64,000 nucleotides of DNA, from contig NZ_JAMXIC010000003.1 in the NCBI RefSeq assembly GCF_027587375.1, positions 186,001-250,000 of the forward strand. Direction: 5' to 3'. A program made the position numbers and the translations under genes. The notes below the pieces were generated by a model. The model was given only the letters and a program-made list of their open reading frames with translations, searched no databases and had not been told where the DNA came from. Position 1 is the first letter of the stretch; the number at the start of each line of letters is the position of its first letter. This document shows, piece after piece, positions 19,013 to 28,498 of this stretch. This stretch comes from Arthrobacter sp. B2a2-09. GTDB taxonomy: Bacteria > Actinomycetota > Actinomycetes > Actinomycetales > Micrococcaceae.

Positions 19013-20695
19013 CTACTTTGCGGTGATGTTGTAGTAGAGCAAGACGCCGTTCCAGCCGGAGTCAACGTTGGTAACGTTCTGGCTCCATACAGCCTGGCGT
19101 GCCTGGTACCACAGGGGCAGGTTCGGAAGGTCCTTGAAGAGGATTTCCTGTGCCTGGGTGAACTTCTTGTTGGCGTCGTCCGTGGACTTCGAGGCCAGGC
19201 CTTCCTTCAGCAGCTTGTCGAAGTCCGGGTTGCTGTAACCCTCGTAGTTCGCACTTGCACCGGTCTGCAGCACCGGGCCGAGGAAGTTGAACAGCGACGG
19301 GTAGTCAGCCTGCCAGCCTGCGCGGGTGAAGCCTGGCAGGGTCTTGGCCTTGCGGAGGTTCAGGATCTCGGCGAACTTGGCGAACGGCTGGCCTTCTGCC
19401 TGGATGCCAAGGTTGTTCTTCAGGTTGTTGGCAACGGCGTCGATCCATTCTTTGTTTCCGCCGTCGGTGTTGTAGGCGAGCTGCAGCACCTTGCCGGCCG
19501 GCCATGGGCTCATGGCATCTGCCTTGGCCCACAGGTCCTTCGCCTTCGCGGCGTCGAACTTCAGGACATCGGAGCCCGCCACGTTGGCGTTGTAGCCGTC
19601 AACGGAAGGAGACGTGAAGTCCTTGGCCGCAATGCGGGTGCCGTTGAATACGACCTTGGTGATTTCGTCGCGGTTGATCGCCATGGAGATGGCTTGGCGG
19701 CGAAGCTTGCCGGCGTCTCCCTGGAACTCAGGCAGGTAGTTCGGGATGTTGAGCGTTGCGTTGCCGGCGTAAGCCTTGTTCAGGTTGTGGTCCGGGAAGT
19801 CCGTGGTGTAGGTCTTCAGGGCGTTCGTCGGCAGGACGTCGGTAACGTCCAGGTTGTTGGCCTGGATGTCGGTATAGGCGGGTGCCGGATCGGTGTAGAA
19901 CTTGAACGTCACGCCACCGTTCTTGGGGGTACGGGTACCCTGGTAGTCGGCGTTCTTGACGAGGGCGATCTGGCTGTCGTGCTGCCATGCGCCCTTGGCG
20001 GCCATCTTGTACGGGCCGTTGCCGATGGGGTTTTCGCCGAACGCCTTCGGGTCCTTGAGGGCGTCGGACGGAAGCGGCATGAAGGCTGAGTAACCGAGGC
20101 GCTGCGGCCAGTCGGCTTCGGGCTGGGCCAGCTTGACCGTGATGGTCGAATCGTCCTTCAGCACCAGGCCGGACATCGTCTGGGCGGTCGGCGCGGGAGT
20201 CGAAGTGGACTTGCCGTCCGCGCCGGTCACCTTCTTGGTGGCGCTGACAGCATCGTAGCCTTCGATGGACTCGAAGAAGCTGCTGCTGGCCTGGGCGTTG
20301 GTGCTCAGGGCTGCGAAGTTCCAAGCGTCAACAAAGCTCTTGGCAGTTACTGCCTCGCCGTTGGTGAACTTGGCGCCGCTCTTGACCTTGATGGTGTAGT
20401 TCTGGCCGTCGCTCGTGTCAATGGACTGGGCGAGGGCGTTCACGGACTTGCCGTTTGCGTCGTAGCTGGTCAGGCCTTCGAACAGGAGGTCGACAACGCG
20501 GCCACCGTACACCTCGTTGGTGTTGGACGGCAGCAGGGGGTGCTGGGGTTCATTGCTGTATGCGGTGATGATTTTGTTCGGATCGCCGGCAGCGGTCTGG
20601 CCACTGCTTCCGGAGCCAGCGCTGCCGCATCCGGTGAGGGCAAGTGCGGCGACTGCCAGCAAGCCAAGAGCTTTGGAAGTGCGCGAAAAACGCAT
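19013..20695 (-). CDS. Peptide ABC transporter substrate-binding lipoprotein (family 5, OppA type)
   Basis: 560 residues. Signal peptide with lipobox LTGC (Cys23), then a Gly/Ser linker and the family 5 fold. It is anchored to the outer face of the membrane and delivers peptides to the permeases encoded downstream. ATG 20695 is preceded by AGGAGGCGGA; the same leader (ATAGGAGGCGGA-ATGCG) precedes the binding protein of the second cluster at 28283, suggesting the two cassettes are duplicates. Candidate operator boxes lie about 180-220 bp upstream. Confidence 0.93.
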   Translation of the reverse strand: MRFSRTSKALGLLAVAALALTGCGSAGSGSSGQTAAGDPNKIITAYSNEPQHPLLPSNTNEVYGGRVVDLLFEGLTSYDANGKSVNALAQSIDTSDGQNYTIKVKSGAKFTNGEAVTAKSFVDAWNFAALSTNAQASSSFFESIEGYDAVSATKKVTGADGKSTSTPAPTAQTMSGLVLKDDSTITVKLAQPEADWPQRLGYSAFMPLPSDALKDPKAFGENPIGNGPYKMAAKGAWQHDSQIALVKNADYQGTRTPKNGGVTFKFYTDPAPAYTDIQANNLDVTDVLPTNALKTYTTDFPDHNLNKAYAGNATLNIPNYLPEFQGDAGKLRRQAISMAINRDEITKVVFNGTRIAAKDFTSPSVDGYNANVAGSDVLKFDAAKAKDLWAKADAMSPWPAGKVLQLAYNTDGGNKEWIDAVANNLKNNLGIQAEGQPFAKFAEILNLRKAKTLPGFTRAGWQADYPSLFNFLGPVLQTGASANYEGYSNPDFDKLLKEGLASKSTDDANKKFTQAQEILFKDLPNLPLWYQARQAVWSQNVTNVDSGWNGVLLYYNITAK

Positions 20696-20874
20696 TCCGC
20701 CTCCTATGGATTCAGGGGGATGAGTCGGGGCAACTCATGGCTGCCCCCGGGGCCAGGCACAGAATTATCCTGTGACGCGGCCTACATGGATGTGTAATCC
20801 TAACCACACCTTGTCCGAAATGTGGAATCCCATTGGCACCCTTGGGGCAAGTATGCATGTGACAGTTTTAGTAA

Positions 20875-20912
20875 TGAAGCAGTCATTTCAAGTAAATGAA
20901 GCGGTCACTTCA
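20875..20912. promoter_or_regulatory. Two operator-like boxes 22 bp apart upstream of the OppA-type gene
   Basis: Box 1 TGAAGCAGTCATTTCA (20875-20890) and box 2 TGAAGCGGTCACTTCA (20897-20912) are near-identical, each an inverted repeat with TGAAG/CTTCA arms. The 22-bp period puts them on the same DNA face. They lie 180-218 bp upstream of the binding-protein start. Confidence 0.55.
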
Positions 20913-21035
20913 CGTAATGGGCGTTCCCTTGCTACACTCGACATGCCTGATCCCTGTTTTTCCCCGGAAACCAGGGCTTTTTAGGGCACCCCAAAGGGGT
21001 GCACCAGGCAGACACAGTGCCCCAGATGACCACGA

Positions 21036-21074
21036 AAAAGAGCCCCCGCCGCCCATGGCGACGGAGACTCTTTT
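21036..21074 (-). terminator. Terminator of the second peptide transporter cluster
   Basis: Arms 21036-21053 and 21057-21074 pair largely through G-C and G-T pairs across a 3-nt loop, with flanking A and T runs. It lies about 45 bp after the double-ATPase stop. Confidence 0.65.
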
Positions 21075-21120
21075 GCGGTTGCGACAGCCAGTTCATGCCG
21101 CTCGGAATGCCTCCGGGTTG

Positions 21121-22968
21121 CTACTCGATGCCGGCCGCCATGAGCTGGGCGCGCAGTTCCCGACGCTCGCGCTGCTTCTCAGGATCCGGAAGCGGCACTG
21201 CGGCCAGCAGCCTCTGCGTGTAGGGCTCCTGCGGATTGCGAAGGATCTGCTCCCGGGTGCCCTGCTCCACGATCCGGCCGCGCTGCATCACGCAGATCCG
21301 GTCCGCGAGCACATCAACCACGGCGAGGTCGTGCGTGACGAACAAGCACGCGAATCCCAGCTCCCTCTGCAGGTTCTGGAAGAGTTCCAGGACCTTTGCC
21401 TGCACCGAAACGTCCAGCGCCGACGTCGGCTCATCCGCGACCATGAGCTTGGGCTGCAGGGACAGCGCCCGGGCAATGCCGACGCGCTGCTTCTGGCCGC
21501 CTGACAATTCATGCGGATACCGGTTGCGGTAGCCGCGCGGCAGTTCCACCTGGTCCAGAAGGGTCTCAATCCGTTTCTGCAGGTTGACGCCCTTCGCGAC
21601 CCCGGCAAGGAACATCGGCTCGCCGATGCTTTCACCGATGGGCAGCCGCGGGTTCAACGACGACGACGGATCCTGGAATACCATGCCGATGTCGCGCCGC
21701 ACTTCGTGCAGTTGCTTTCCATTCCGTTTTGCCGCGGAAATGTCCTGCCCCACCACGCGCATGCTGCCGGCGGCTACAGGCAAGAGCCCGACGGCGGCGC
21801 GTCCAATGGTCGTTTTGCCCGAACCGGACTCCCCAACAAGGCCTACCACCTGGCCGGGGTAGATCACGAGGTTGGCTCCCTCGACAGCGCGGAACGCGGG
21901 AACCCGCCCCTGCTTGGGGTACTCGATGGCCACGTCGACCAGCTCAAGGACCGGTTCACCCCTGGGCTTGGCTGCTTCTTCCGCCGCTGCCTTCAATGCA
22001 GCCTGGTTCTCGCGTTCACGGCGGACCAGCTCATCGTGATCGACCGATTCCAGCTCGGTGTGGGTTGCGGCGGCCAATGCCGCGGTGACGTCGACGTCGG
22101 TGCTGTCCGCCCCCTGTCCCAGGTGGGGAACAGCGGCCAGAAGAGCCTGCGTGTATTCGTGCTGCGGGTTGCTGAAGATCTGTTGCGCAGTGCCGCTCTC
22201 CACGATGACGCCCTTGCGCATCACGGCAATACGATCGGCGAGGTCGGCCACCACGCCCATGTCGTGCGTGATCAGGACGATGGCGCTGTCCAGCTTGTTG
22301 CGCAGGTTGCGCATCAGATCCAGGATTTCGGCTTGGACCGTCACGTCCAAGGCAGTGGTGGGTTCGTCTGCGATCAGGAGTTTGGGATCGCAGGACAGTG
22401 ACTGCGCGATCATGGCTCGTTGCCGCTGGCCGCCGGAGAGCTGATGCGGATAAGACTTGAAGGCCTTCTCCGGGTCTGGCAGCTCCACCAGCTCGAGCAT
22501 GCGCACGGCCCGCTGCCTGGCTTCATCAGGGGAGATCGAGTTGTGTAGCCGGAGCGTCTCCACGATCTGCGCACCCACGGTGTACACAGGGTTGAGTGCG
22601 GTCATGGGCTCCTGGAAGATCACGGCGACATCCTTGCCACGGACCTCCCGGATGTTGCCTGACTTTTCACCCAGCAATTCCTTGCCCGAGAGCTTGACAC
22701 TCCCCCGGACGCGGCTGTTGCTGGGCAGCAAGCCGAGCAGAGCCATGGAACTGGCGCTCTTGCCGGAACCGGACTCACCGACGATCGCGAGTACCTCGCC
22801 GGCCCTGACCTCGTAGTTCAGCCCGATGGCGGCAGGAACCCATTTCTTGTCCACACCAAAGTCGACGCTGAGATCGCGCACTTCAAGTACCACGCTCCCT
22901 GGCGCAGTCTTGTCCGAGGCAGTCTCAAGCCGGGTTGCCTCTGGTTCGGGGCTGGCGTTGTCAGTCAT
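21121..22968 (-). CDS. Peptide ABC transporter, double ATPase (DppD-DppF fusion)
   Basis: 615 residues, two ABC ATPase domains. Walker A GESGSGKSA (about 64-72) and GESGSGKTT (about 384-392), signatures LSGGQRQR and LSGGQKQR, Walker B LLIADEP and LMVADEP. The domains are joined by a Glu/Ala-rich helical linker (about 310-345: VRRERENQAALKAAAEEAAK). In the first P-loop the usual Ser/Thr pair is Ser-Ala, which keeps the Mg-binding Ser. It belongs with the permeases at 23699-26331, but an oppositely oriented PH-domain gene lies between, so it probably needs its own promoter in 22969-23047 or is reached by read-through. Confidence 0.92.
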   Translation of the reverse strand: MTDNASPEPEATRLETASDKTAPGSVVLEVRDLSVDFGVDKKWVPAAIGLNYEVRAGEVLAIVGESGSGKSASSMALLGLLPSNSRVRGSVKLSGKELLGEKSGNIREVRGKDVAVIFQEPMTALNPVYTVGAQIVETLRLHNSISPDEARQRAVRMLELVELPDPEKAFKSYPHQLSGGQRQRAMIAQSLSCDPKLLIADEPTTALDVTVQAEILDLMRNLRNKLDSAIVLITHDMGVVADLADRIAVMRKGVIVESGTAQQIFSNPQHEYTQALLAAVPHLGQGADSTDVDVTAALAAATHTELESVDHDELVRRERENQAALKAAAEEAAKPRGEPVLELVDVAIEYPKQGRVPAFRAVEGANLVIYPGQVVGLVGESGSGKTTIGRAAVGLLPVAAGSMRVVGQDISAAKRNGKQLHEVRRDIGMVFQDPSSSLNPRLPIGESIGEPMFLAGVAKGVNLQKRIETLLDQVELPRGYRNRYPHELSGGQKQRVGIARALSLQPKLMVADEPTSALDVSVQAKVLELFQNLQRELGFACLFVTHDLAVVDVLADRICVMQRGRIVEQGTREQILRNPQEPYTQRLLAAVPLPDPEKQRERRELRAQLMAAGIE

Positions 22969-23047
22969 GTTGGGTCTTCCCTTCCACCCGGGCCACCCTC
23001 CAAGGGGTGATTAGTGAAGTAGCCCGGAATCCTGAATTATTAGGGGC

Positions 23048-23674
23048 ATGAGCAGAGAGCCGTATGCCGGAAATGTCGAAATCTTCAAGGCCCGCACCAG
23101 CAAGCTGTTTGCTTGGATCTGCTGGGCCGTTGCGGTTTTCGGAGTGGTTGTTACGCTCGTGGCAGCCGGGCCGCGCGCCCTTCCGGGAACCACTCCCCTG
23201 CTCTTCGTTGCGTTCCTTGGTTGGTTGCTCTTCTGGCGCCCGGTGGTGGTGGTCCGGGATTCCGGCGTCGCGCTGGAGAATCCCTACCGGACCATCGAAG
23301 TTCCGTGGGACGCCCTGGTGCAGGTTGATACCCGCTACGCCCTCACACTCGTGACGCCTCGCAAGAAGTACCCGGCGTGGGCTGCTCCCGCACCGGGAAT
23401 CTGGGGCGGGCGCAATGCCCGCCCCGAGCACCTCAAAGGACTCCCGGGCACCACCTACGGCCCCGGCAGCTCGGTTCGCCCCGGAGACCTCAAGAACACC
23501 GATTCCGGTGCCGCTGCAGTCCTCGTACGCACCCGCTGGCAGGACCTCGTGGAGGCCGGACGCATAGAACCCGGCCGGGCTGAGGACGCTTCCGTGACCG
23601 TGACCGTTGCTTGGTTCCGGATAGCGGCCACGGTAGCCCTGGCCGCGGCCAGTTACTGGGCGGTCTTCCTTTAG
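23048..23674 (+). CDS. PH-domain membrane protein
   Basis: 208 residues. Two adjacent hydrophobic segments (about 21-41 and 48-63) are followed by a bacterial PH-like beta domain (VVVVRDSGVALENPYRTIEV and PWDALVQVDTRYALTLVT), with a last TM at about 188-206. Proteins of this shape are common, unexplained actinobacterial membrane proteins. It is transcribed against the flanking peptide-transporter genes and splits that cluster. ATG 23048 was chosen as the first good start after the divergent ATPase gene. Confidence 0.7.
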   Translation: MSREPYAGNVEIFKARTSKLFAWICWAVAVFGVVVTLVAAGPRALPGTTPLLFVAFLGWLLFWRPVVVVRDSGVALENPYRTIEVPWDALVQVDTRYALTLVTPRKKYPAWAAPAPGIWGGRNARPEHLKGLPGTTYGPGSSVRPGDLKNTDSGAAAVLVRTRWQDLVEAGRIEPGRAEDASVTVTVAWFRIAATVALAAASYWAVFL

Positions 23675-23698
23675 GAGGTTTTCCCGGACGGGTAGCAC

Positions 23699-24793
23699 TC
23701 AGCTGCCTTTCGAGGCATCGGCAACCGGCGCCGTCGTGCTCGAGTGGCTTGAGGTTTCGACGGCGCTCTTGGCTTTGAACTTCTTCTGCCGCGGATCGAA
23801 GGCGTCCCGCAGGCCGTCGCCGATGAAGTTGATGCTCAAGCAGATGAGGATGATGAACAGGCCGGGGAACCAGAACAGCCACGGCCGTGTGGCGAAGGCT
23901 TCCTGGTTCTGGGCAACCAACAGGCCCAACGAGGTGTCGGGAGCCTTCACGCCGAGGCCCAGGTAGCTGAGGGCGGTCTCCAACAGGATCGCCGCGGACA
24001 TCGTCAGCGTCACGTTGACGATCAGCACGCCGACGGCGTTGGGGAGGATGTGTTTGAAGATGATCCTTGCGTTTGACGCTCCGGAGATCCTGGCGGCGTC
24101 TACGAACTCCCGCTCCCGAAGGGTCAGGAACTCACCGCGGACCAGGCGGGCGAGGCCCACCCAGAGAACGAAGCCAAGGAAGACGCCGAGAATGACGACG
24201 CCGTTGTTGGAAGCAAAGCTTGCAATCCAGCTGCCTTCATCCCTGCGGTTGGCAATCTGGCCAACCACAGCCGCGAGGAGCAACACCGGGATGATGATGA
24301 TGACGTCGGTGAGGCGCATGAGGACGGCTTCCACCCAGCCGCGGAAATAACCGGCAAGGCCTCCGACGATTGCGCCAACCGCGCCCGCGATGGCACCGAT
24401 CAGGACCATGACTGTGATGGACTGTTGGGCGCCGCGCATGGTCATGGCAAACAGGTCGCGTCCAATCCGGTCCTGGCCGAACGGGTGCTCTCCCCAGGCA
24501 AGGGGCCACAACGACGATGTGGGGACACCATCATTGACGAGGGGTGAAACATCCGTGTGGTTGTACTTCCACCACCCCGGTATGCCAAAAGCACCCACGG
24601 AAGTGAAAGCAAGCAGGAAGATCGCCGCAAACACTGCGAGCCCGATCAAGGCGCCGGTGTGGCCAAAGAACCGTTTGCGGACAATCTGGCCTTGGCTGAG
24701 GCCACCGGTGGCTTCGCTGCCGGCCTCGGCGCCTGCGGCTTCAGCAAGCGCCTGTTGTGCCAGAATTTCTTCCTCTTGGGTTGGCTGGCTCAT
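23699..24793 (-). CDS. Peptide ABC transporter permease (DppC type)
   Basis: 364 residues from ATG 24793, which overlaps the upstream permease stop by 4 bp (ATGA) and has an AAGGATC ribosome site. The N-terminal cytoplasmic tail is Gln/Glu/Ala-rich, followed by six TMs and the EAA loop (ARISGASNARIIFKHILPNA). The C-terminal tail (about 335-364) is Ser/Thr/Ala-rich and longer than usual. Works with the DppB-type permease directly upstream. Confidence 0.92.
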   Translation of the reverse strand: MSQPTQEEEILAQQALAEAAGAEAGSEATGGLSQGQIVRKRFFGHTGALIGLAVFAAIFLLAFTSVGAFGIPGWWKYNHTDVSPLVNDGVPTSSLWPLAWGEHPFGQDRIGRDLFAMTMRGAQQSITVMVLIGAIAGAVGAIVGGLAGYFRGWVEAVLMRLTDVIIIIPVLLLAAVVGQIANRRDEGSWIASFASNNGVVILGVFLGFVLWVGLARLVRGEFLTLREREFVDAARISGASNARIIFKHILPNAVGVLIVNVTLTMSAAILLETALSYLGLGVKAPDTSLGLLVAQNQEAFATRPWLFWFPGLFIILICLSINFIGDGLRDAFDPRQKKFKAKSAVETSSHSSTTAPVADASKGS

Positions 24794-26331
24794 GCTTTGA
24801 TCCTTACGCGTGGGTCGAGAGCGGAGTACGCGAGGTCCGCTACGAGGTTGAAGACCATTGCGGTGATGGCGACGCACAGGAAGACGCCCATAACGGGGTT
24901 CACGTCCGAGCGTTGCAGTCCGTCGATGAACAGGAAGCCCATGCCACGGACGGAAAACACCGATTCCGTGATGACTGCGCCACCGATCAATGCGCCGATG
25001 TCAAACGCTACGATCGTCGCGATGGGTATCAGCGCGTTCCTGAACGCGTGCCCCATGATCACGGACCGTTCGCTCAGGCCCTTTGCCCGCGCCGTCCGGA
25101 TGTAGTCCATGTTCATGATTTCCAGCATCGACGAGCGCGTGAATCGCGTATAGCTGGCCAAAGAGACCAAGATGAGGGCGATCGTGGGCAATACGAGGTG
25201 GGTCAGCGTGTCGGTGGACATGATCCAGAAGTCACCCTGAATGTTCGGCGTTCCCGCTCCGATGGTGGCGATGGGACGTCCACGAACCCTGCTGTTATTG
25301 AAGTACGACGGCCACGCTTGCATGAAGCGGTCCATGACCACGAGCGCTCCGACCAGGAAGGCGGTGATGGCGGCGGCACGCATTGACTGCCCGCGGTCGT
25401 AGCCGCCCATGAAGTACCCGACCGCCAGGCCAACAAGGATGGTGGCGATGGCAAGCAGGAAAATCATGAGCCCGGTCGCGTCGTTGAGCAACGGTTGGAC
25501 CGCGAAATAGGCGATCACGCCGATGCCCACCACGATCAGGCTCGATTGGAGGGCCTTGCGGTTCTTGAGTCCTGAAACCAATACCGTGACTCCGACGCCA
25601 ATTCCCACTCCAATAATGGCGATGACGACGGGGCCCAAACCGGGATTGCGGAACCATTGCGTCAGGGAGAAGTAGAAAAGGATCAGGGAGACAGCCGCAA
25701 AGACTGAACCGCCGACGATCAGCCTGCGTTTGGCCGCTCCGCCGACAACCACGGCGGCGATGACGCCAAGAACGGCACCGATCCCCAAAGCCACGGTCGG
25801 CGGTATTTCCGGATTTCGGAGGAAGTCGTTGAAGCCGATGGCGCCGAATTCCTTGAGGAGGACGGCAACCCAGAAGATCGGCAGGGAGAAGAAGAGGAAC
25901 GCCATGAACGTCACGCCGTAGTCCAACGCGCTGTACTGGCGGAGGGCTGTGACAATGCCGAGGGAAATGCCGATCAGGATGGCCAGGACTGTAGCGCCCG
26001 TGACGAGCGTGAGCGTTTGAACCAGGGCAAAGCCAAGAGCCTCCGTAATTGGCTGCCCAGCGATGTTCTTGCCAAGGTTGCAGGCGTTTCCAAAAGGCAC
26101 AATACATTGGGCCGCGCCGCCAAGCCACTTGAAGTAGCGCAATGGGGGCGGTGTGTTCAGGTCAAGCAGATCGATGCGGGCATCCATCAGCGCTTGCCGG
26201 TTCGGCGCGCTGCTGGCTCGGAATTCTGCCAGGGGATCTCCGGACGACGCTGTCAGGAGATACACCAGGAACGATGCTCCGAGAAGAATGAATGCGGCGG
26301 TAACCAACCGCCGGACTATATAGGTCAACAT
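24790..26331 (-). CDS. Peptide ABC transporter permease (DppB type) with large membrane insertion
   Basis: 513 residues, whereas typical DppB/OppB permeases have about 310-340. The N-terminal TM (YIVRRLVTAAFILLGASFLV) and the C-terminal core with its EAA loop (TARAKGLSERSVIMGHAFRN) are standard. Between about residues 165 and 335 there are about six additional hydrophobic segments (for example VVIAIIGVGIGVGVTVLVSG), after TM4 and before the usual TM5. Start ATG 26331 gives the family N-terminus; the longer frame to 26442 does not. A hairpin separates it from the binding protein gene. Confidence 0.9.
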   Translation of the reverse strand: MLTYIVRRLVTAAFILLGASFLVYLLTASSGDPLAEFRASSAPNRQALMDARIDLLDLNTPPPLRYFKWLGGAAQCIVPFGNACNLGKNIAGQPITEALGFALVQTLTLVTGATVLAILIGISLGIVTALRQYSALDYGVTFMAFLFFSLPIFWVAVLLKEFGAIGFNDFLRNPEIPPTVALGIGAVLGVIAAVVVGGAAKRRLIVGGSVFAAVSLILFYFSLTQWFRNPGLGPVVIAIIGVGIGVGVTVLVSGLKNRKALQSSLIVVGIGVIAYFAVQPLLNDATGLMIFLLAIATILVGLAVGYFMGGYDRGQSMRAAAITAFLVGALVVMDRFMQAWPSYFNNSRVRGRPIATIGAGTPNIQGDFWIMSTDTLTHLVLPTIALILVSLASYTRFTRSSMLEIMNMDYIRTARAKGLSERSVIMGHAFRNALIPIATIVAFDIGALIGGAVITESVFSVRGMGFLFIDGLQRSDVNPVMGVFLCVAITAMVFNLVADLAYSALDPRVRIKA

Positions 26332-26440
26332 GGTGAGGAACCTCGAAATCCAGGCCCGGGTTCGCCGGCGCCCATCGCAGAATCGTGCCCGTTCCCTTGA
26401 TGAGGTTGTGGGAAGCGGACAATATGCCGGTGCACCAACC

Positions 26441-26478
26441 AAAGCGCCGGGACCATGGTACGTCGGTCCCGGCGCCTT
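26441..26478 (-). terminator. Intercistronic hairpin between binding protein and DppB-type permease
   Basis: Arms 26441-26454 and 26465-26478 pair at 13 of 14 positions around a 10-nt loop; on the minus strand the stem is followed by GGTTGG rather than a T run. Same place in the cluster as the 18950-18980 hairpin in the first transporter, so probably the same expression-balancing role. Confidence 0.6.
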
Positions 26479-26507
26479 GGCAGGTAATTTAGCTCAGCGA
26501 GCAAGGT

Positions 26508-28283
26508 TTACTTCTGAGCCCACTCCCAGAAGTTCCACCAAACACCAGTCTGGTTCGGCATGAGCTTCACACCGGTGATGCGGTCGCTGTAAGCGTCCAC
26601 GTTCACTGACTGGAAGAGCGGAACACCATAAGAGCTGTCCCAGATCTTCTTGTCGATCTGCTTCTGGAGATCGTCCTGCTTGCTGCGGTCGGTAGTGACC
26701 ACGAGCTGCTCCATCAACGCGTCAGCATCGGTGTTGCTGAACTGGTTGAAGTTGTTGCCACCGGCGGTCTTGAAGATCTGCGGAACGCCTGAGACTCCGA
26801 CGCCCGGGTTGATCCAACCAAAGATGGTGGCATCGTAGCCGCCCTTGCCCAAGGCCTTGCCCCAGTCAGAGGCGCCCAAGCCGCCGTCGACGATCTTGAA
26901 GCCCGCCTTGGTGGCGGATTCGCGGATCAGCGAGAAAGCGTCAACACGGTTCGGGTTGTCCTTGTTGTACATGATGCGGATTTCCGGAGTAGCACCGTTC
27001 AGGAGCTTCTTGGCACCATCGATGTCCACGTCCTGGTAGGCCGAGGAGCCATTGTTCTTGGCGGAATCAGCATAGGCAGCCTGCTGGGGAACGAAGATCT
27101 GGGAGTCCAGCGGCTTCGCATTCGGATCAAGCTTGCCGATGATCTTGTTGACGATGTCCTTGCGGGGGACCGTCTTCATGAAGGCGGTACGCACGTTCTG
27201 GTCGGCCAGCGGGCCCGAGAAGTTCAGGTCCAAGTGGTCGAAGGCCAGCTGGTTGCCCTGATCGACGGTAACGCCCTGGCTGGAGAGTGCCTTCAACTGG
27301 TCGAGAGTGTCCGCGGAAGCCTGCGGGGCAATGATGTCCGCCTCGCCGTTCTTGAGGGCCTGGACCTGAGCCGGCGCCGAACCGATGTACCGGACGGTGA
27401 TTTCGTCAAGGTTTGGAGTCGGTCCCCAGTTGTAGTCCTTGTTGCGGACCATGGTGAGGGATTGGTCCTGGTTCATGCTCTTGACGATGTAAGGACCGTT
27501 TGAGAGGAACAGGGTTGGGTCTGCGGGAAGCGTCTTCGTGTCGAAGCCGGTGTTCCACATGTCCGACATTGCCTTCAGCTTCGGGTCCGTAGGCAGCGGT
27601 GCCTTGGTATTTCCGCGAGGCTTGCTCTTGAAGAAGTCAATCAAGGCCTGGGTGTCCTTCAGGCCGGCCTTCTGCGCAAGGACGTGGGCAGGAACGTCAA
27701 TGCCCGGACCACCAAGCACGATCTCCCAGTCAGCGAACGGCTTGGAGTACTTGAGCGTCAGGGACTGGTTGTTGTCGCCGATCTCCGGGAAGTCCGTCAG
27801 GCTGAGGCCCGTGTTGTCACCAGCGTAGGAGAAGTAGGACGTACCCGTCTTGGCCTTGGAGTCCGCGTCGTCGTAGTACCCGGAGAAGGCCGCCCACTGC
27901 AGGAGGAGGTCCGCGGCCGTAACGGGCGTGCCGTCAGACCATTTCACGCCACTGTTGATGGTGTACTTGACGGTCAGCGGATTGTCCGAGACCTTTTCCA
28001 TCTTGCCGAACTTGTCGTTGTGGACGACGTTCAGCTTGTTGTCGATGTAGTAGAAGCCCGAGTGCGTGGCGTAGCTGACCTTGGAGTTGATGTCAGTGTT
28101 GCCGTCAGCTGTGTTGGGGTTGAACGTGTTGAAAGCGTTGACCTCGACCACGGTGGCCGTGCCACCCGTCTTGGCTGCTCCGGTGGATGGGGTATTGCCA
28201 CCGGAATTGCCGGCACAGGCGCTCAGTGCGATCGCGGCGATTGCCGCAAAACCCACTGCTTTGGAAGTACGTCCGAAACGCAT
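26508..28283 (-). CDS. Peptide ABC transporter substrate-binding lipoprotein (family 5, DppA type)
   Basis: 591 residues from ATG 28283, with AGGAGG ten bases upstream. Lipoprotein signal with lipobox LSAC (Cys23), then a Gly/Asn/Ser linker and the family 5 fold. The leader MRFGRTSKAVGFAAIAAIAL and its ribosome site resemble those of the other binding protein (MRFSRTSKALGLLAVAALAL), consistent with an old duplication of the transporter. It supplies peptides to the permeases at 23699-26331. Confidence 0.93.
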   Translation of the reverse strand: MRFGRTSKAVGFAAIAAIALSACAGNSGGNTPSTGAAKTGGTATVVEVNAFNTFNPNTADGNTDINSKVSYATHSGFYYIDNKLNVVHNDKFGKMEKVSDNPLTVKYTINSGVKWSDGTPVTAADLLLQWAAFSGYYDDADSKAKTGTSYFSYAGDNTGLSLTDFPEIGDNNQSLTLKYSKPFADWEIVLGGPGIDVPAHVLAQKAGLKDTQALIDFFKSKPRGNTKAPLPTDPKLKAMSDMWNTGFDTKTLPADPTLFLSNGPYIVKSMNQDQSLTMVRNKDYNWGPTPNLDEITVRYIGSAPAQVQALKNGEADIIAPQASADTLDQLKALSSQGVTVDQGNQLAFDHLDLNFSGPLADQNVRTAFMKTVPRKDIVNKIIGKLDPNAKPLDSQIFVPQQAAYADSAKNNGSSAYQDVDIDGAKKLLNGATPEIRIMYNKDNPNRVDAFSLIRESATKAGFKIVDGGLGASDWGKALGKGGYDATIFGWINPGVGVSGVPQIFKTAGGNNFNQFSNTDADALMEQLVVTTDRSKQDDLQKQIDKKIWDSSYGVPLFQSVNVDAYSDRITGVKLMPNQTGVWWNFWEWAQK

Positions 28284-28498
28284 TCCGCCTCCTATTTTTT
28301 TGAGTGGAAAAAGCCGGCGCTGTTGACTCCGGCAGACTGCCACAACCCCCTCAGCAGGCTTGTGGCTCGTCTCACATGAGCAGTAGCCTAGCGTCCGGAA
28401 CGGATGTTTGGGTCCAAAGTTTCCCGCCAGTAAAGTTTGTTATCGAGATGCAATCATTGAAGGACGTCCAAGTGGTTCCATAATCCACGCCAACATGA

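Larger units (their letters stand above)
20696..21120. other. 425-bp non-coding region between the two transporter clusters
   Basis: Holds the promoter region of the first cluster (with two operator-like boxes at 20875-20912) and the terminator of the second cluster (21036-21074). I see no gene in it. Confidence 0.6.
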
